Source: Oscarella lobularis (Eukaryota; Porifera; Homoscleromorpha; Homosclerophorida; Oscarellidae). From it: DNA of 64,000 bases. The stretch spans positions 1,364,681-1,428,680 of the forward strand of contig NC_089179.1 in the NCBI RefSeq assembly GCF_947507565.1, in the 5' to 3' direction. Under the pieces are notes generated by a model. That model was not told where the DNA came from and ran no database searches. It was given only the letters and a program-made list of their open reading frames with translations. Every line of letters starts with the position of its first letter. Within the stretch, counting starts at the first letter, position 1. Positions 23,788 through 34,941 of this stretch are shown in pieces. The position numbers and the translations under genes were made by a program.

Positions 23788-26564
23788 ATGGAGGGCGACG
23801 GGCTGAAAAAAGGCTCGTCAACGATCGTCGCGAGCAAGAAAAACGCATCAGCGCCAAAGACGTCAAAGCCGAGCGGCGAAAACAAGCACGGGAACCAAAA
23901 ACGAAAGCCTCCGCCGCCGGCGACGTCGACGCCGTCCGCCGACGCCAAAAATCTCGGCCGATCGTCGCGAGACAGTCCCGTATCGGGCAGACGCAGTCCG
24001 AAGCCGTCGTCGCGACGAAGCAAGGGAAACGGCAAAACAAGCGCAGGCAAGTTCTCATTTTTTTTTCGTGCGCGAAGTGACGTAACATTGACGCAGTGAC
24101 GTCCACGAGTGCAAACGAAAAGAAATCGCAACAGTCAAAAAGAGCGACGACGACGACGACGACGGATAACGAAGCCGTCGAAGAGCCGAAATCGTCCTCT
24201 TTTCGAATGTCTTACACGTCGGTAAGAGGAAAGGGGGCGGGGGTGTTTTCGTCTACGTATACGTCGCGTCTAATTAATAATTAATTAATTGATTGATTAG
24301 GAGGAACTGTTGAAGTTGGGTGATTCCGACTTGGCAAAGGTGAAGCCGTCCTATTTGGATCCGAAATTTGAAGTGTAGGTAGTTGAAATTCTTTTGAGAT
24401 GTATTTTTATTTGGAATTTTTAGAACTGGTGTGTGGAATTTGGACGCGTGGATGCAGTCGCTGAGTGTAAACTCTGATGCAAGTCCCGAAACAGGTGAGA
24501 TATTATATTCGAAGTATTTTGTCCAATGTTTTTTTTTTAAATTTCAGACACATTTAAGAGCTTTTCCGAGTCGGTCTCGTTGGCTCCTCGATCTGTCGGC
24601 ACTGGTTTCACGTGCTCAAAGACGAGCGACAAAAAACCGGAATCGTCCACTTTGACTATGGAATTCAGACCAAGAAACGACCAAGGAAAGGGATGGAGGT
24701 CATCATCCAAGGATGACTGGAGACGTGGCAATAAGGATGGAAAGAAGAGTCGTGACGGAAAATTTAAGGTCTCTTGTCGTGAAGAGAGAAGTGGGGTGGG
24801 GTCCTTTTTTTCTATTGGGTTTCGCGCAGATCTTGGGCGAGGAGAGCTATGGTGGCAGGGAGGAAGAAGAAGAAGAGCCCGAGTGGATGACGTTTGCGCC
24901 GACAAGTCAGATGGAGTTTATCGAATTGAAGGGATTCGACGACGATGAAGATAGGCATAAACATGACGCAGAAGCGGGCGAAAAGGACGAAGACGGTTAG
25001 TTGCTTTGGTCGAGTGTGAAAGGACGCGTCTACTATCTCTCTTCACTTCAGATGGGGCCGCTTTGAACGAGCGTTCTGCTACTGGCAAGACCGATTTTAA
25101 TTTGGACGACTTTTTCAAGTCGGATGGAGGACAGAACGTAAGAGAAATGCACAGTAGTAGTGACGTAGTTTTTTCTCCAAAGTAATTTCTTAATAGTTCA
25201 CTGCTGACAAAGCTCCTGCTCCTCCTCCTCCTTCGGAGGAAGCTCGATTCTCTCGTTTTACCCAATGGTTTGGTGGACGAGACGAAGAGAGTGCTGTGGC
25301 GTCTAATCAGCCGGCTAAGGATGCAACGACGAGTGAGCCGCGGAACGGGAGCAGCATGCCCTTGCTGCTGCAGCATCTCATGCAGTCGGCTCAAAATGAA
25401 AAGAGTCCCCAAGTGGGCGAAGCGCCGAAAAAGAACGTCATGGACGTCGAGAACGTGGAAAAGATGTTACAAGAACGACACGCGGACCCAAGACGCGAGC
25501 AAGATGACGTCGCCAAAGAAAAAGAAAAGGTCAGTGAAATTTATAAATCAAAGTCGCGCCTGTATATATTTGACAGACTTCACCTGCCCCGAAAGTTCCT
25601 GCGGCTTTTCTCCCAACGTCGGTCATCAAAAAAATGCACCACGAAGGAAACCTTCAGGTAAAATTTTTTCCCAATCTTTTCTTTTCTGATTTATTCTCCC
25701 TCCTAGCCGGGTATCCTAGCTGATAAACCCAAATCTCCCGTCTCGAGTGAACGCACTCAGTACCCTTCTCTCGACGATCGTCAGCGCGCTTTCATTGAAA
25801 GTCAAAGGAAACAGCAGGAGATTCTTCTCCAACAGCATCGCGCTCGCGAGGATCTCCTCTATCAACGGCAACTTCTCCATGAACAACAGATGAGCCGACA
25901 GCGCGAAATGCAGCACCGCGCTCTAATGGAAGCCGAGTATCGTCGTCGTCAATCCGTTGTGCTGGCATTGCGTAAATTCGCAATCGATCACGGTCTCCCG
26001 CCGGATTTGGATCCCCGAGTCCTGTATCAATATTATCAGCGGTTTCAGCAGCAACGATTGCAACAGCACCTCCAACAGCAACAACAGCAGCAGCAGAGAA
26101 ACATTTCTCCGAATCCGGCGGCTGCTGCAGCGCTCGCTCAGCATTTGGCACGCGCTGGTGTGAGGAACACGAACATTGCTGCGTCCTATCAAGGAGTTTT
26201 TCCCGGTGTAACTTCGCCTGGTAAGTATCAGCTGCTCGTCCTGCTTGCTCACATGACGAAGGGGATTCGATTAAGGTCGCAATTCACCGGTCTCGTTCAC
26301 TGGTACACCGCCTCCTTCGCTTCGACCGATTCCCAAGCATCCGCTTCAGGGACAAGATGGAATAGTCACGGCAGGACAAGGTATGTGCGGGCTATAGTAC
26401 AGAATAGTTCGTTCCTATAGACAACCTTTTTCTTATGATTTATGTAATCTGGCTTGATTGCAGCTGGTGGTCTGTCAAAGTGGTTTGGCGGTGGAAGGAG
26501 CGAATCTTCGCCTCCCTCTTCTTCCGCGCAGGAACCCGTCGAGGATAAGCAGAGCATAGACTGA
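23788..26564 (+). CDS. EIF4ENIF1: eIF4E transporter 4E-T
   Basis: The N-terminal exon (23788-24046) encodes a Lys/Ser/Pro-rich segment starting MEGDGLKKGSSTIVA. It is followed by a GC-AG intron (24047-24096). The eIF4E-binding motif YTSEELLKL (Yx4L-phi) is formed by splicing at about 24220/24301, followed by VKPSYLDPKFEV and TGVWNLDAWMQSL, as in 4E-T. Then come EEPEWMTFAPTSQMEFIEL with KGFDDDE, FNLDDFFKSDGG, ARFSRFTQWFGG, MPLLLQHLMQSAQ, PTSVIKKMHHEG (the region that binds LSM14/DDX6 partners in 4E-T), a Q-rich helical region (25890-26100) and a terminal GGLSKWFGGGRSES. The stop is at 26562-26564. 4E-T carries eIF4E to the nucleus and into P-bodies and represses capped mRNAs. The overall order matches the family, so the identification is firm. 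Confidence 0.92.
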
Positions 26565-26753
26565 GAGTTGAAAAAATGAGTTTCCTGTTAGGTTGCTAAC
26601 TGTCTCATCCGCTGGATGACGTGCATTTGATTTGTTATATGGGGAAAGGTGGGAGGAAAGCTATTACGTGTCTAGTTAATAATTTGATAGATATAATCAT
26701 GTTTGTGGACAGAAACGGTATCTTCTGCATATACAATCTTAATTAATGAGATA

Positions 26754-27593
26754 CTAATTGTGTTCCCACTCTTGGTGCATTTCGATTGCTTTCTGTCTCA
26801 TTCTCGCAAACGTCGCCTCGATCACGTCCGTTATTTCCTTGCGTTGAGTGAGCGCGTCCGTTTGCGTTTGCCTATGACGCGCGAGCATTTCCACAAAATT
26901 CAGAGGTTCTTCAATTAGAATCGTAACGCGTTTAAACATGCGCGGAATGTAGGGTTTTCTATTCGGCAGCACGTCGTCCATCCCAACGTGCCAAATGGGC
27001 ACGACGATGGGAGGAATCATGCAGTCGGATATCCATCTTCCAACGCCCCATTTCAATCTCATCAACTCCCCACTCTCATTAACCTGAGAAAACAATAGAA
27101 AACCCATATCTACTATGTATTCTCTGACTTTTCCTTCTGGGTAAATGTGAGTCCAACCGCCCTCGTTCAATCGATCCAAGGTGAAGTCCATTGCCTTTTG
27201 ATAGACACCGTATCCGCGAACGACGGGCACAACTCTCCCAAAGCCGAATACAATCGACTGCACTAGGCGAGTGAATATGAGCTCTCTTGCTCCAGGAACC
27301 CATCGAGCTGATTGGAGACTTGGCAATGTTGCCCAGAGATGGGGATCGTCCATGCACGACGCGTGATTGCTAACGGTGATCAGTGGAACGTTTTTGGGAC
27401 GATTGAAAACGTGCTCGACAAGAATATCTCGGTTTATGACGCGCGTTTGATTCAATTTCGTCATCCAAAATCGTGAATAGGCGTGGACGACTGTCAGAGC
27501 GAATCTAGACATGATCTGCCACCAGGATCGCGTAGGTTGCTCTGGAAACGGCCACTCTGTGGTGCGAATTCGCCAATTTCGAAAGCGTTCCAT
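26754..27593 (-). CDS. TAFAZZIN: Tafazzin, cardiolipin transacylase
   Basis: The first ATG is at 27593 (MERFRNWRIRTTEWPFPEQP). The acyltransferase HX4D motif is in VSNHASCMDDPHLW. The PlsC-type blocks RVVPVVRGYGVYQKAMDF and THIYPEGK follow, then MRLKWGVGRWI, PIVVPIWHVGMDDVLPN and KRVTILIEEPLNF, with the stop at 26756-26754. The gene is one exon except for a 45-nt intron (27128-27084, GT-AG) after PEGK. This intron is a multiple of three and has no stop, so the reading frame stays open even if it is kept. Spliced, the protein is 264 residues, close to the 262-residue human isoform. Tafazzin remodels cardiolipin acyl chains in mitochondria. It is convergent with EIF4ENIF1, and its start is 96 bp from divergent ATXN2. 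Confidence 0.93.
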   Translation of the reverse strand: MERFRNWRIRTTEWPFPEQPTRSWWQIMSRFALTVVHAYSRFWMTKLNQTRVINRDILVEHVFNRPKNVPLITVSNHASCMDDPHLWATLPSLQSARWVPGARELIFTRLVQSIVFGFGRVVPVVRGYGVYQKAMDFTLDRLNEGGWTHIYPEGKVREYIVDMGFLLFSQVNESGELMRLKWGVGRWISDCMIPPIVVPIWHVGMDDVLPNRKPYIPRMFKRVTILIEEPLNFVEMLARHRQTQTDALTQRKEITDVIEATFARMRQKAIEMHQEWEHN

Positions 27594-27689
27594 GGCTTCG
27601 GCACGCCAGCGCACGGGACATGGGCTCGAAAGAGCACGTGTTATAGCACCGCCACTAGCGCACGTCAAGTTCTTCCTAGTTTTTCGGCC
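27594..27689. promoter_or_regulatory. 96-bp divergent promoter region, tafazzin / ATXN2
   Basis: The start codons are at 27593 (minus) and 27690 (plus), both read from homology-supported frames. No TATA box is evident. Confidence 0.45.
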
Positions 27690-30600
27690 ATGACTTCAGT
27701 ACACACGACTAGCGGTCGAAATCGGGGCGGAAGAGCCTCTACGAGGTATCTGCTTGTCGATCGTCGTCGATCGCACTTTCTAAACGCCTATTTCAGTTCT
27801 CGCAGCGAACGCGCGGAAGCGAACGCGGTACGACTCGGAAAATTGCGATGCACCGCCTCTACAACGACGTCTCGCGCGTTTCTATATCTCTTCTAGATCG
27901 CCGCAGACGGAATCTACTCCAATAAAGCGTTCGTTCACGCCATTTCGACACTTGTCGTACGATAAAAGACGCCGCGAAGAGGAAAAAAGCGATTCGATTA
28001 TTCGTTTTGCAGGGATTGCCCGTCGAAGTGACGGTCGCAAACGGGAATGTCTATTCGGGAATACTAAAAACGATTTCTCCTAAAGTGCGCCGGGAAATCC
28101 AATCTCAATTCATTTCCGCGATCCAAGAAACTCTTGTAGACGGAATTCTGTCTCGACGCCGTTAATTTGAAACGATCGGTCGGCGAAGACGGAAAAAAGG
28201 AGGAAGACGATGAGGGGGAGGAAGACGACGTTGATCCTGCGCATCTCATTCCCGTCGTTTTCGAACCGAGAGATATTTTGCACATAGTGGCTGGAAGAGT
28301 GAATCCGGGCGCTTTAGCAAAAGGTAAACGTTGAGATGTCGATACGTGCGTTGTGCTTATATTCGTTTTTTTTTGAGAGTAGTTGTCGAGTCGTTTCAGA
28401 CTGACACGGAAATCAGTAAATGTAATGGGGTTATTCGTGATAAAGAATTCGAGGTATAGCGAAAAGTTGACTTGTCTGCAATTCTCTATGGATTTTCTCC
28501 AGCCGTGGACTGCCGATGAAGCCGACGTGAATCCTGTATCCAATTTAGAAGATGCTACAAAGGTAAGGACTTCCAAATTTTGGAAGTGTCCAAAAAGACC
28601 TGCTTTCTGTTGCAGTTTGGTGGTGGCTGGGATGCTGAGGATATGTTTAGAACGAACAGGAAAAAGGTGAAGGAGTGATGGATTTCGCCGTGTAGAATTG
28701 ACGTATGTCTCCATTTCAGTTTAATGTCAAGTCTTCGTATAATGAAACGATGACGGAATATACGTGAGAACTGCTAGGTTCATGCGGATTTGACTATCGG
28801 GTGTCGATGCTCGCGTAGGACGCCGCTTCAGCGCGAAGATACGGACGAATTTAGGAAGCGCGAAGAACGGGCCAATCAACTGGCGAAAGAGATGGAGGTA
28901 ACGAACGCAAAAGCTCCTAAAGTTGTGCCTGTGAAATGTCGCTTAGAAGAAGATGGTTCCTGTGGACGATGTTGGCACAGAAGAAGAAAGGTACTTTGCG
29001 TGCGCACGAAGACGTGTTCGTTAATAAGACGTCTTACTATTTCGTAGATTTAGTTCAGTTCCTCGGCCACGGAATAGAAAGTAGATTGGGCAACACTCGT
29101 GACTTCTTTCGTCTACATCATTCTATTTTCTCTAAGTGTAATAAAGGATGATAGCGAAAAGGGGGAGGAGGAGCCGCCTCCGCCGCCGCCACGAGTAGAA
29201 ACGGCCGACGGTAAGCGGAATTAGTTTGTTTTGGGATTGTTTGTAGTGTTTACTTACAGTGAAAGAGGAACCAAGTGAGTCTTCTCACTCTGGGACGGTA
29301 GTGACTGTGCAAAAAGTATTAGATAATTTAAATCCCGCACATCGAGACGAAGGTGTATTGCTTTTTAGCCCAATCGAATTCGAGAAGGTCCGAATATGCC
29401 ACCAATTCCAGAAGACAGTGCACTCTCCTCTCGTAATTAACAGAACGTTACAAAGTCAACATTTTTCGAATACGTTATTTGCCTAGAGTGGCGTAAGGAG
29501 CAGATGTTGAAAAACTTGAAATCGTTCTCGGAAAACTTCCAATTGAAGAAGGTGAGTCCTAATCCCTTGGCCCTAACGCAGTCGTACTAAAAAAAATGCG
29601 TAGGTTTCTGATGAGAGTGGAAGCGGCGTAACGCAGTCAAGTGAAGAAGATCAGCCGTCCACACAAAAACAAGAGTAGAATATCTTTCCAGTATCAAAGC
29701 CTCAATCAAAGACATCATTTTATGCAGGTCTTTCACGTTCAATCCAGATGCTAAAGAATTTTGCCCTACCGCGCCAACGTTTCAACCGTCCGTGCCGCCG
29801 TCGCCTCCACCTCCTCAGCAAGTGGTGCGAAAATTCTTCTTCGATTGATTTAACGTTATTAGGTTCCACGTCTAGATGCTACCGGCACCCGCGACGCCTA
29901 CATCGCCGAGCGTCTCTCCCGAATCCCAGATGATTGTTCAGCAACAGCAACGAACGCCGCTATTGAGCCAGTTTCCGCAGCAACAAGTGTACATGGGACC
30001 GCAATACATGCCTGTACAGCAGCAGAATCATCATCACCAACAGCAACCTTTTCCAATGCAGCAACTTCCCCTTGCTGCTCCACCCCAAGCCGCTTACGGT
30101 CAACCGGCCAGAAATCGAGGTAAGGCTCTTCGTGGATTTTTTTCCACGAACATTAATGGATCTCTTTGTAGGACCCATTCTTGTGAATCAACCTCATCCG
30201 TCTGCGTGGCAGCCGCAGATGATTCCCGTTCAGCAGATGATACCGCAGCACTCGGTTCCCATGGTAGCTCAGCCAATGATGGCTCCATCGTCGCCTCAGG
30301 TAGGGTAGCAAGGCCCCTCTTTCTACACTGTGACACACGTTCTACTTCCAAGCAGATGGGACCTTCAGTGGCATGGATAGGAGGCCCTCCCGCTGAGATG
30401 TTTGGTCAGTACGCAAAACGATTGCTGTCTTGATTTTCTATGCTAATGTTTTAGTCCCCGCTGGTCATCAGGCAGCAGTTATGGCGTCACCGCCGCCACC
30501 CCACTATGGTCATCCTCAGCAGATGTCAAGGGTGATGGTGGCTCATCATCATCATTCTCAACAGCAGCAGCAACACCAGCACCAACAGCAGCAGCACCAA

Positions 30601-30864
30601 CAGCAGCAGCAGCAGCTTGCCTATTCATCCCAATATCATCAGGCAACTCAACTTGCTGCTATTCACGGTGCCCCACTGCAGCATGCAGGAGCACCGGTCT
30701 TGACTTCACAGCCTCAAGGGAATAACGACGGCGGCGGCGGCGGCGGTGGCAGTGGCGGTTCTGTCTCCTATGCACGGCATGGACACGGCCCACAGTCTCC
30801 TGTTGTCGTTGTGCAGCCAACTATGTTTCCAGGACGGAATGGAAGTTATCAAGTTGGACAGTAA
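27690..30864 (+). CDS. ATXN2: Ataxin-2 homologue (Lsm, LsmAD, PAM2, Q-rich)
   Basis: Exon 1 encodes MTSVHTTSGRNRGGRASTR. Exons 2-4 form the Lsm domain (GIYSNKAFVHAISTLV, GLPVEVTVANGNVYSGIL, TEFCLDAVNLKRSV, DILHIVAGRVNPG). The LsmAD domain follows with NGVIRDKEFE, NLEDAT, FGGGWDAEDMFRTN and DTDEFRKREERANQLAKEME. The poly(A)-binding-protein motif PAM2 is at about 29735: FNPDAKEFCPTAPTFQPS. The C-terminal half is rich in Pro, Gln and His (29876-30864), with a poly-Gly run (30730) and long Q/H tracts (30550-30620). It ends NGSYQVGQ with the stop at 30862-30864. Ataxin-2 binds PABP and DDX6 and regulates mRNA stability, stress granules and translation. A further cluster of tiny exons at 28700-29700 is assigned only roughly. 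The domain order is diagnostic. Confidence 0.92.
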
Positions 30865-31097
30865 GTTTATTTTGACGTGCGGAAGCACTGTGCATTAAAA
30901 AAAAGAAGAGAATTTAACAGGTAATTCGTTGGCTAACGTGATGGAACGTTGCAGATAAATTAATAGTTGTCTTTATTTCGTACTGCCGACCTCTCTGTGA
31001 AAGCTGTCGGATGGCTCGCTACGTTCTCTCTTTCCGCCCGTACCGAAATGTGAATGAGTATTATCGTTGCAACGAACGTCGTGGGCCCGGATTCATT

Positions 31098-33838
31098 ATG
31101 GACGCGTATCCTCTCCACTGGTTCGTGTGGCGAGACGACGCCGCTCGGCTCGAAAGGCACATTTCCATGCACAAAGTTCATAGCATATACGCCAAACGGT
31201 TTTATCGACTCTTTGCTTACTCCGAAAGGAGGAAATGGAACGAAAAGACAAACGAGGTCGAACTCCCCTTCACCTTGCCGTCAGTCTCGGCCGCACGGAA
31301 TGTGCTCGCGTTCTTTTGGCCAACGGAGCCGACGTCACGGCCGAAAACGCGACGAAATATACCGGTGGGAGCCCCCCCCCCCCCCCCCCCCCCCACATCG
31401 CAAGGAATCGTCTCTCTATGTATCTTTAGTTTTTAACGAGGCTATCAGCACTGGAATTTCGGAGCTGGTCGAGTGCGTGCTCCAGTGCCGCGACTTTAGG
31501 CTTGGCATTGAGGGGGCTCAGGCAATTCCTCATCTCATGGAACGAGTGCAGCAGGTCAGAGAAAAAAACGAAAAAGAGATGTCACGCGATGCTTTCATCT
31601 AATTAGAGTCCCGATTTTTACGTCGAAATGACGTGGGAATTCAGCAGTTGGGGTAAAAGGGAATAATATCTGATCATATGTCGTGGGAAACGCGGATGCT
31701 TTTTGCAGTTCCTTTTCTGTCTCGAGCGTGTCCAAGCGACACGTATCGAATATGGAAAAAAGGTAGTTGGTCAGTCACGCAATAGATACTGATTGGGGTT
31801 CTTCTAGGAGCTAACGTTCGCATCGATACCTCATTGATTGGATTTGACAATATGTCTTGGATTCGAGGCAATAAGAGATTCCTTTTCAAAGGAGACAGTG
31901 AGAAAATCGCAACGAAGACGTTTCTGCTGGCGAATTCGTCTTCTCTGTGTAGACACAAAAACGGTTTTTATGGAAATCGATTTGGATAAGAAAATCGTGC
32001 ATCAAGAAATATTTGACATTCGGTAAACGAGTAATCAATACGTAGAATCTCTTCTATGTGGTTTGCAGAAAAAGAACAGATCCAATTCAAGCTGCCACTC
32101 CCCGTCCAAAAGCCGTCGCTGCCTGTCTATCGAACCCCAACGTGTCTACCGTGCTTCATTCGGATAACATATCGTTTTCTCGGTGCACTTGACAAACAAT
32201 CTAAGTATTGTGTGCTAATCAATTAGCTGACATAGAGCCAAGAGTGGGTTATTGGGATTTCGCTCTGACCGAACTGAAGACGTCGGCAGATACTCAGCAA
32301 AGGTAGATGATGTATAAAGAACTGTGTTGATAATTTCTAATTGGAGGGACGTGTGAAGGTTTTCTCCGCTTGTGACGTCGAATTCGTCACCCGAACGCGC
32401 ACAGAGCATCTATCGGAAGCGGAAAAGAGAAAATTCAAAGGTAACCGACCTTCACTTCATCATCATCACAAAAACTTTGTATATATGTACGTAGGCGGTG
32501 GGCTGAAAAAGCTGCTTGGCCTCAGCGGAGATTCGGACCAGGAAAAGACAGAGGAGAATGTTTGCGATGCGTACATTCGGTCACCGGGTACTTTACGAGA
32601 CTATTTGTCCCCCTAGGCTTCTGCGACGGCGAGGCCAAGTTTCGATGGCAATCCTCGTCGCATGTCTCCAGACGAATATTTTAGACCGGGTCCCAATTTC
32701 AAATCGGGAGAACACGGTAAGCATTCTTTGAAGCTCTAATAGCGTTCAGATTAGCCTCGGACCCATGCCTCCATGTACGCTTCCTAGATATTGGACGAAA
32801 ACCCGAAGTAAGCGTTAGTTCGCAAAAATTCAAGGCCACTCTTTGGATGGCCGACGAGTTTCCGCTTTCGCTCGGCGATCAAGTTCTGCCCGTGATTGAA
32901 CTACTGGCTGCCAATATTAGTCACTTTGCGAAGCTGAGGGATTTCATTCATCTACATCTTCCCGGCGGATTTCCAGTGAAAATAGGTGCGGCAACAGCAA
33001 GAGAGTCATGGCGCGTTGTGACGTTGTTCTTTTTAGAAATTCCTCTCTTTCACGTGCTGAATGCAGTCGTGACGTTTTCGAATATAAATGGTTCGGATAA
33101 GGACGCCGTGGGAGTCAAACGAACGCCATCAGGAAATGATTCCCGCTTGCAATCGGACCGCTATCAAGATCCAGTTGCTCCCTCCGGTCCTCTTCAACGC
33201 GAGGGTACGTAAACCGACGAGACATCGATGTCCAGAGAGAATTTTCCCTATCAGGCTTAAGGAAACGGGGAGGAGACGTCGCCGTATGGAAAAGCTCCGA
33301 GTCGTCAACGGCCGAATTTGTTGATAATAGTCAACGGCGTTCGAAAATAGAAATAGCAGCCAACGTGTTCGACGTGCCCAAAGGACTGCGCACTTCTGGT
33401 TCGTCCGACAGCGTCGGCGGCGGCAACGGCGGGAGTTCGACGAGAATTGACTCGTCAGCGGCGGACGAGAGCGACGAGCTTCTGCAGTACGCCATACAGC
33501 AAAGTCTGCTCGATTCAAAATGTGAAGAGAATCGAAATGAAAGAGAAAGAAGAGAAGCGGAAGTGACTCGAGCTGCACCGCCAATAACAGAAGACGAAGA
33601 ACTTAGGTATGGGGGAAGAAGAGGGGTCAACCCTACTACGTTGATTTTTTGTAGAGCTATCAAGCAGAGCATGACGTTTGAGCCTGTGGATCAACGTCAA
33701 TCGCATGGCAGCCCTCTTCGACGAGACGATTATAATGTCGCCATGGCGCTGAGAGCGTCGGAAGAGAGCGAAAGGCAAAGGCAGCAGGAGGAAGATGAAT
33801 TGCAACGCATTCTCAAACTCTCGCTGACTGACAAATGA
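31098..33838 (+). CDS. ANKRD13A: ANKRD13-family ubiquitin-binding ankyrin protein
   Basis: The start ATG at 31098 gives [19 protein letters not shown], the family N-terminus. One ankyrin unit, [20 protein letters not shown] with [12 protein letters not shown], follows. Then come [111 protein letters not shown] and [14 protein letters not shown], all GPCR-chaperone-domain blocks of ANKRD13A/B/D. C-terminal ubiquitin-interacting motifs are [34 protein letters not shown] and [13 protein letters not shown]. The stop is at 33836-33838. These proteins bind K63-linked chains on receptors at the plasma membrane and endosomes. The A/B/D member is not resolved. An intron near 31370 carries a 23-C run. 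Confidence 0.92.
31372..31394. repeat. Poly-C run of 23 bases
   Basis: An uninterrupted run of C lies just after a GT donor in an ANKRD13 intron. Such runs are prone to length error in assemblies, so the exact count may be unreliable. Confidence 0.9.
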
Positions 33839-34208
33839 AAGGCGAAATTTCGCGTCAGATAAAAGTCACTGCAACTACAACGTCGTTCTGTCTTCCTCAC
33901 TTTAGTCATATTGAACTCCAGCTGCTGCCTTCTTTCTACGTGAGTATGCTATGCGAATCAATTGTATTAATTATTTTTTTCACTGTCCTACCGTTTGCTG
34001 CCGGGGTTGATTAGACTTGAACCTTGTTGTCGTTTGACCTTCGGTTTCGTTGTCCTCTGTCTGCTGTCTGATTCTGAGACGAGACTAATATATGATACTA
34101 TGTACGCGATGGTGCGTCTATTACCTCCGACAAACGTCGGTGCGGTGGCATCAGGGGAAGAGAGCTTGCAAGAATTGAAATGAAAAAAAAGAGCGTGCGT
34201 ATCAATTA
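33839..34208. other. Gap between convergent ANKRD13 and PAXX-like genes
   Basis: This 370-bp stretch holds the 3' ends of both genes. I see no further ORF of substance, repeat or RNA gene. Confidence 0.4.
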
Positions 34209-34899
34209 TTAGGCTTTTTCTCTCACCCTCACTCTTTCCAGTTCACCGATTTTTTCTTGTGATTCTAGAAGAGTTTCAATGACTTGTACGGTTGAAATTT
34301 CAGCGGAACCTCTCAGTTGAGACTCCACTGGAGAATTTGTATCGCTAACTTTCTAATTTTTGTCGAAGATCTGTCACCAAGTCTGCCAATCGAAAGACGA
34401 CGTATTGCAGCTCGTGCTTTCGCGCACTAGATGCCGCTTCAAACAGGTCAATCGTTTGAAGTGACGAGCCAAGAGTCAAAGACAGTCGATCGGGCTGCAC
34501 AGCCACAACAAGAGACCCTCCATCTCCAAAGGCATTCCTATGTAAAGAGTGCTGCTGTCTTTGACTCCTCAATAAGCCGTCCTACCCTATCCTGGCTAAA
34601 AGTGCCGTCTCAAGATCGCTATCACGGTCGTCATCAGAGTTTCCAGGCTGAGCACAAAAAGGTCTCAACGAGGAGGGTATGTGCCTATCGTTCACCAGCT
34701 CATCCGGAGATTTTACTACTTTCCAGACGTCAATGCCATCTGTCGCTCTACACACACGTATAATTGCCAAATTTCGGCTGTTGGTGTGCTATTTCACTGA
34801 CGAGAGTGAAAGAGCCTGCTCGCCCTCGAGCCATCGGGCGCAGCAGATAAATTTCTTTCCGCCAGCTTGCACCACTTTTTCAAACTTCTTCTCGGACAT
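34209..34899 (-). CDS. PAXX: PAXX-like XRCC4-superfamily protein
   Basis: The gene starts at MSEKKFEKVVQAGGKKFICC (34899). Splicing within CTC-TC gives LEGEQALSL followed by ATDGIDVWKVVKSPDELVN. This aligns with the PAXX head domain, which has a TD-x2-x-LW element followed by a TPDSL element. Later blocks are GGSLVVAVQPDRLSLTLG and IDLFEAAS, then the stalk helix LQYVVFRLADLVTDLRQKL, matching the PAXX pattern of short beta strands then coiled coil. The frame then meets a stop at 34345. A second open frame (VSDTNSPVESQLRGSAEIS to VRVREKA, stop at 34211-34209) would continue the tail if a small intron or one-base shift lies near 34350. PAXX supports Ku in non-homologous end joining. The Ku-binding C-terminal peptide is not seen. 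Identification is by pattern, hence moderate. Confidence 0.6.
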
Positions 34900-34941
34900 A
34901 ATATTGAACGGAGATTGATATCCCGTACACTTTCCTCGAGA
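34900..34941. promoter_or_regulatory. 42-bp head-to-head start region, PAXX-like / MPLKIP-like
   Basis: The minus-strand ATG at 34899 and plus-strand ATG at 34942 leave only 42 bp between coding regions. No TATA box is seen. Confidence 0.5.

Noticed and set aside
27594-27668. N-terminal extension of tafazzin to 27668
   Set aside because: It begins with GTG, not ATG, and lies in the promoter shared with ATXN2. The first ATG is at 27593.
31011-31097. Upstream in-frame Met for ANKRD13 (MARYVLSFRPYRN...)
   Set aside because: The family N-terminus begins at the YPLHW block right after the ATG at 31098, and the extra residues have no family counterpart.
34867-34941. Longer MPLKIP-like start (MHHFFKLLLGHN...)
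   Set aside because: It would overlap the PAXX-like first exon in antisense, and the RG-rich region begins naturally at MDAPTG (34942).
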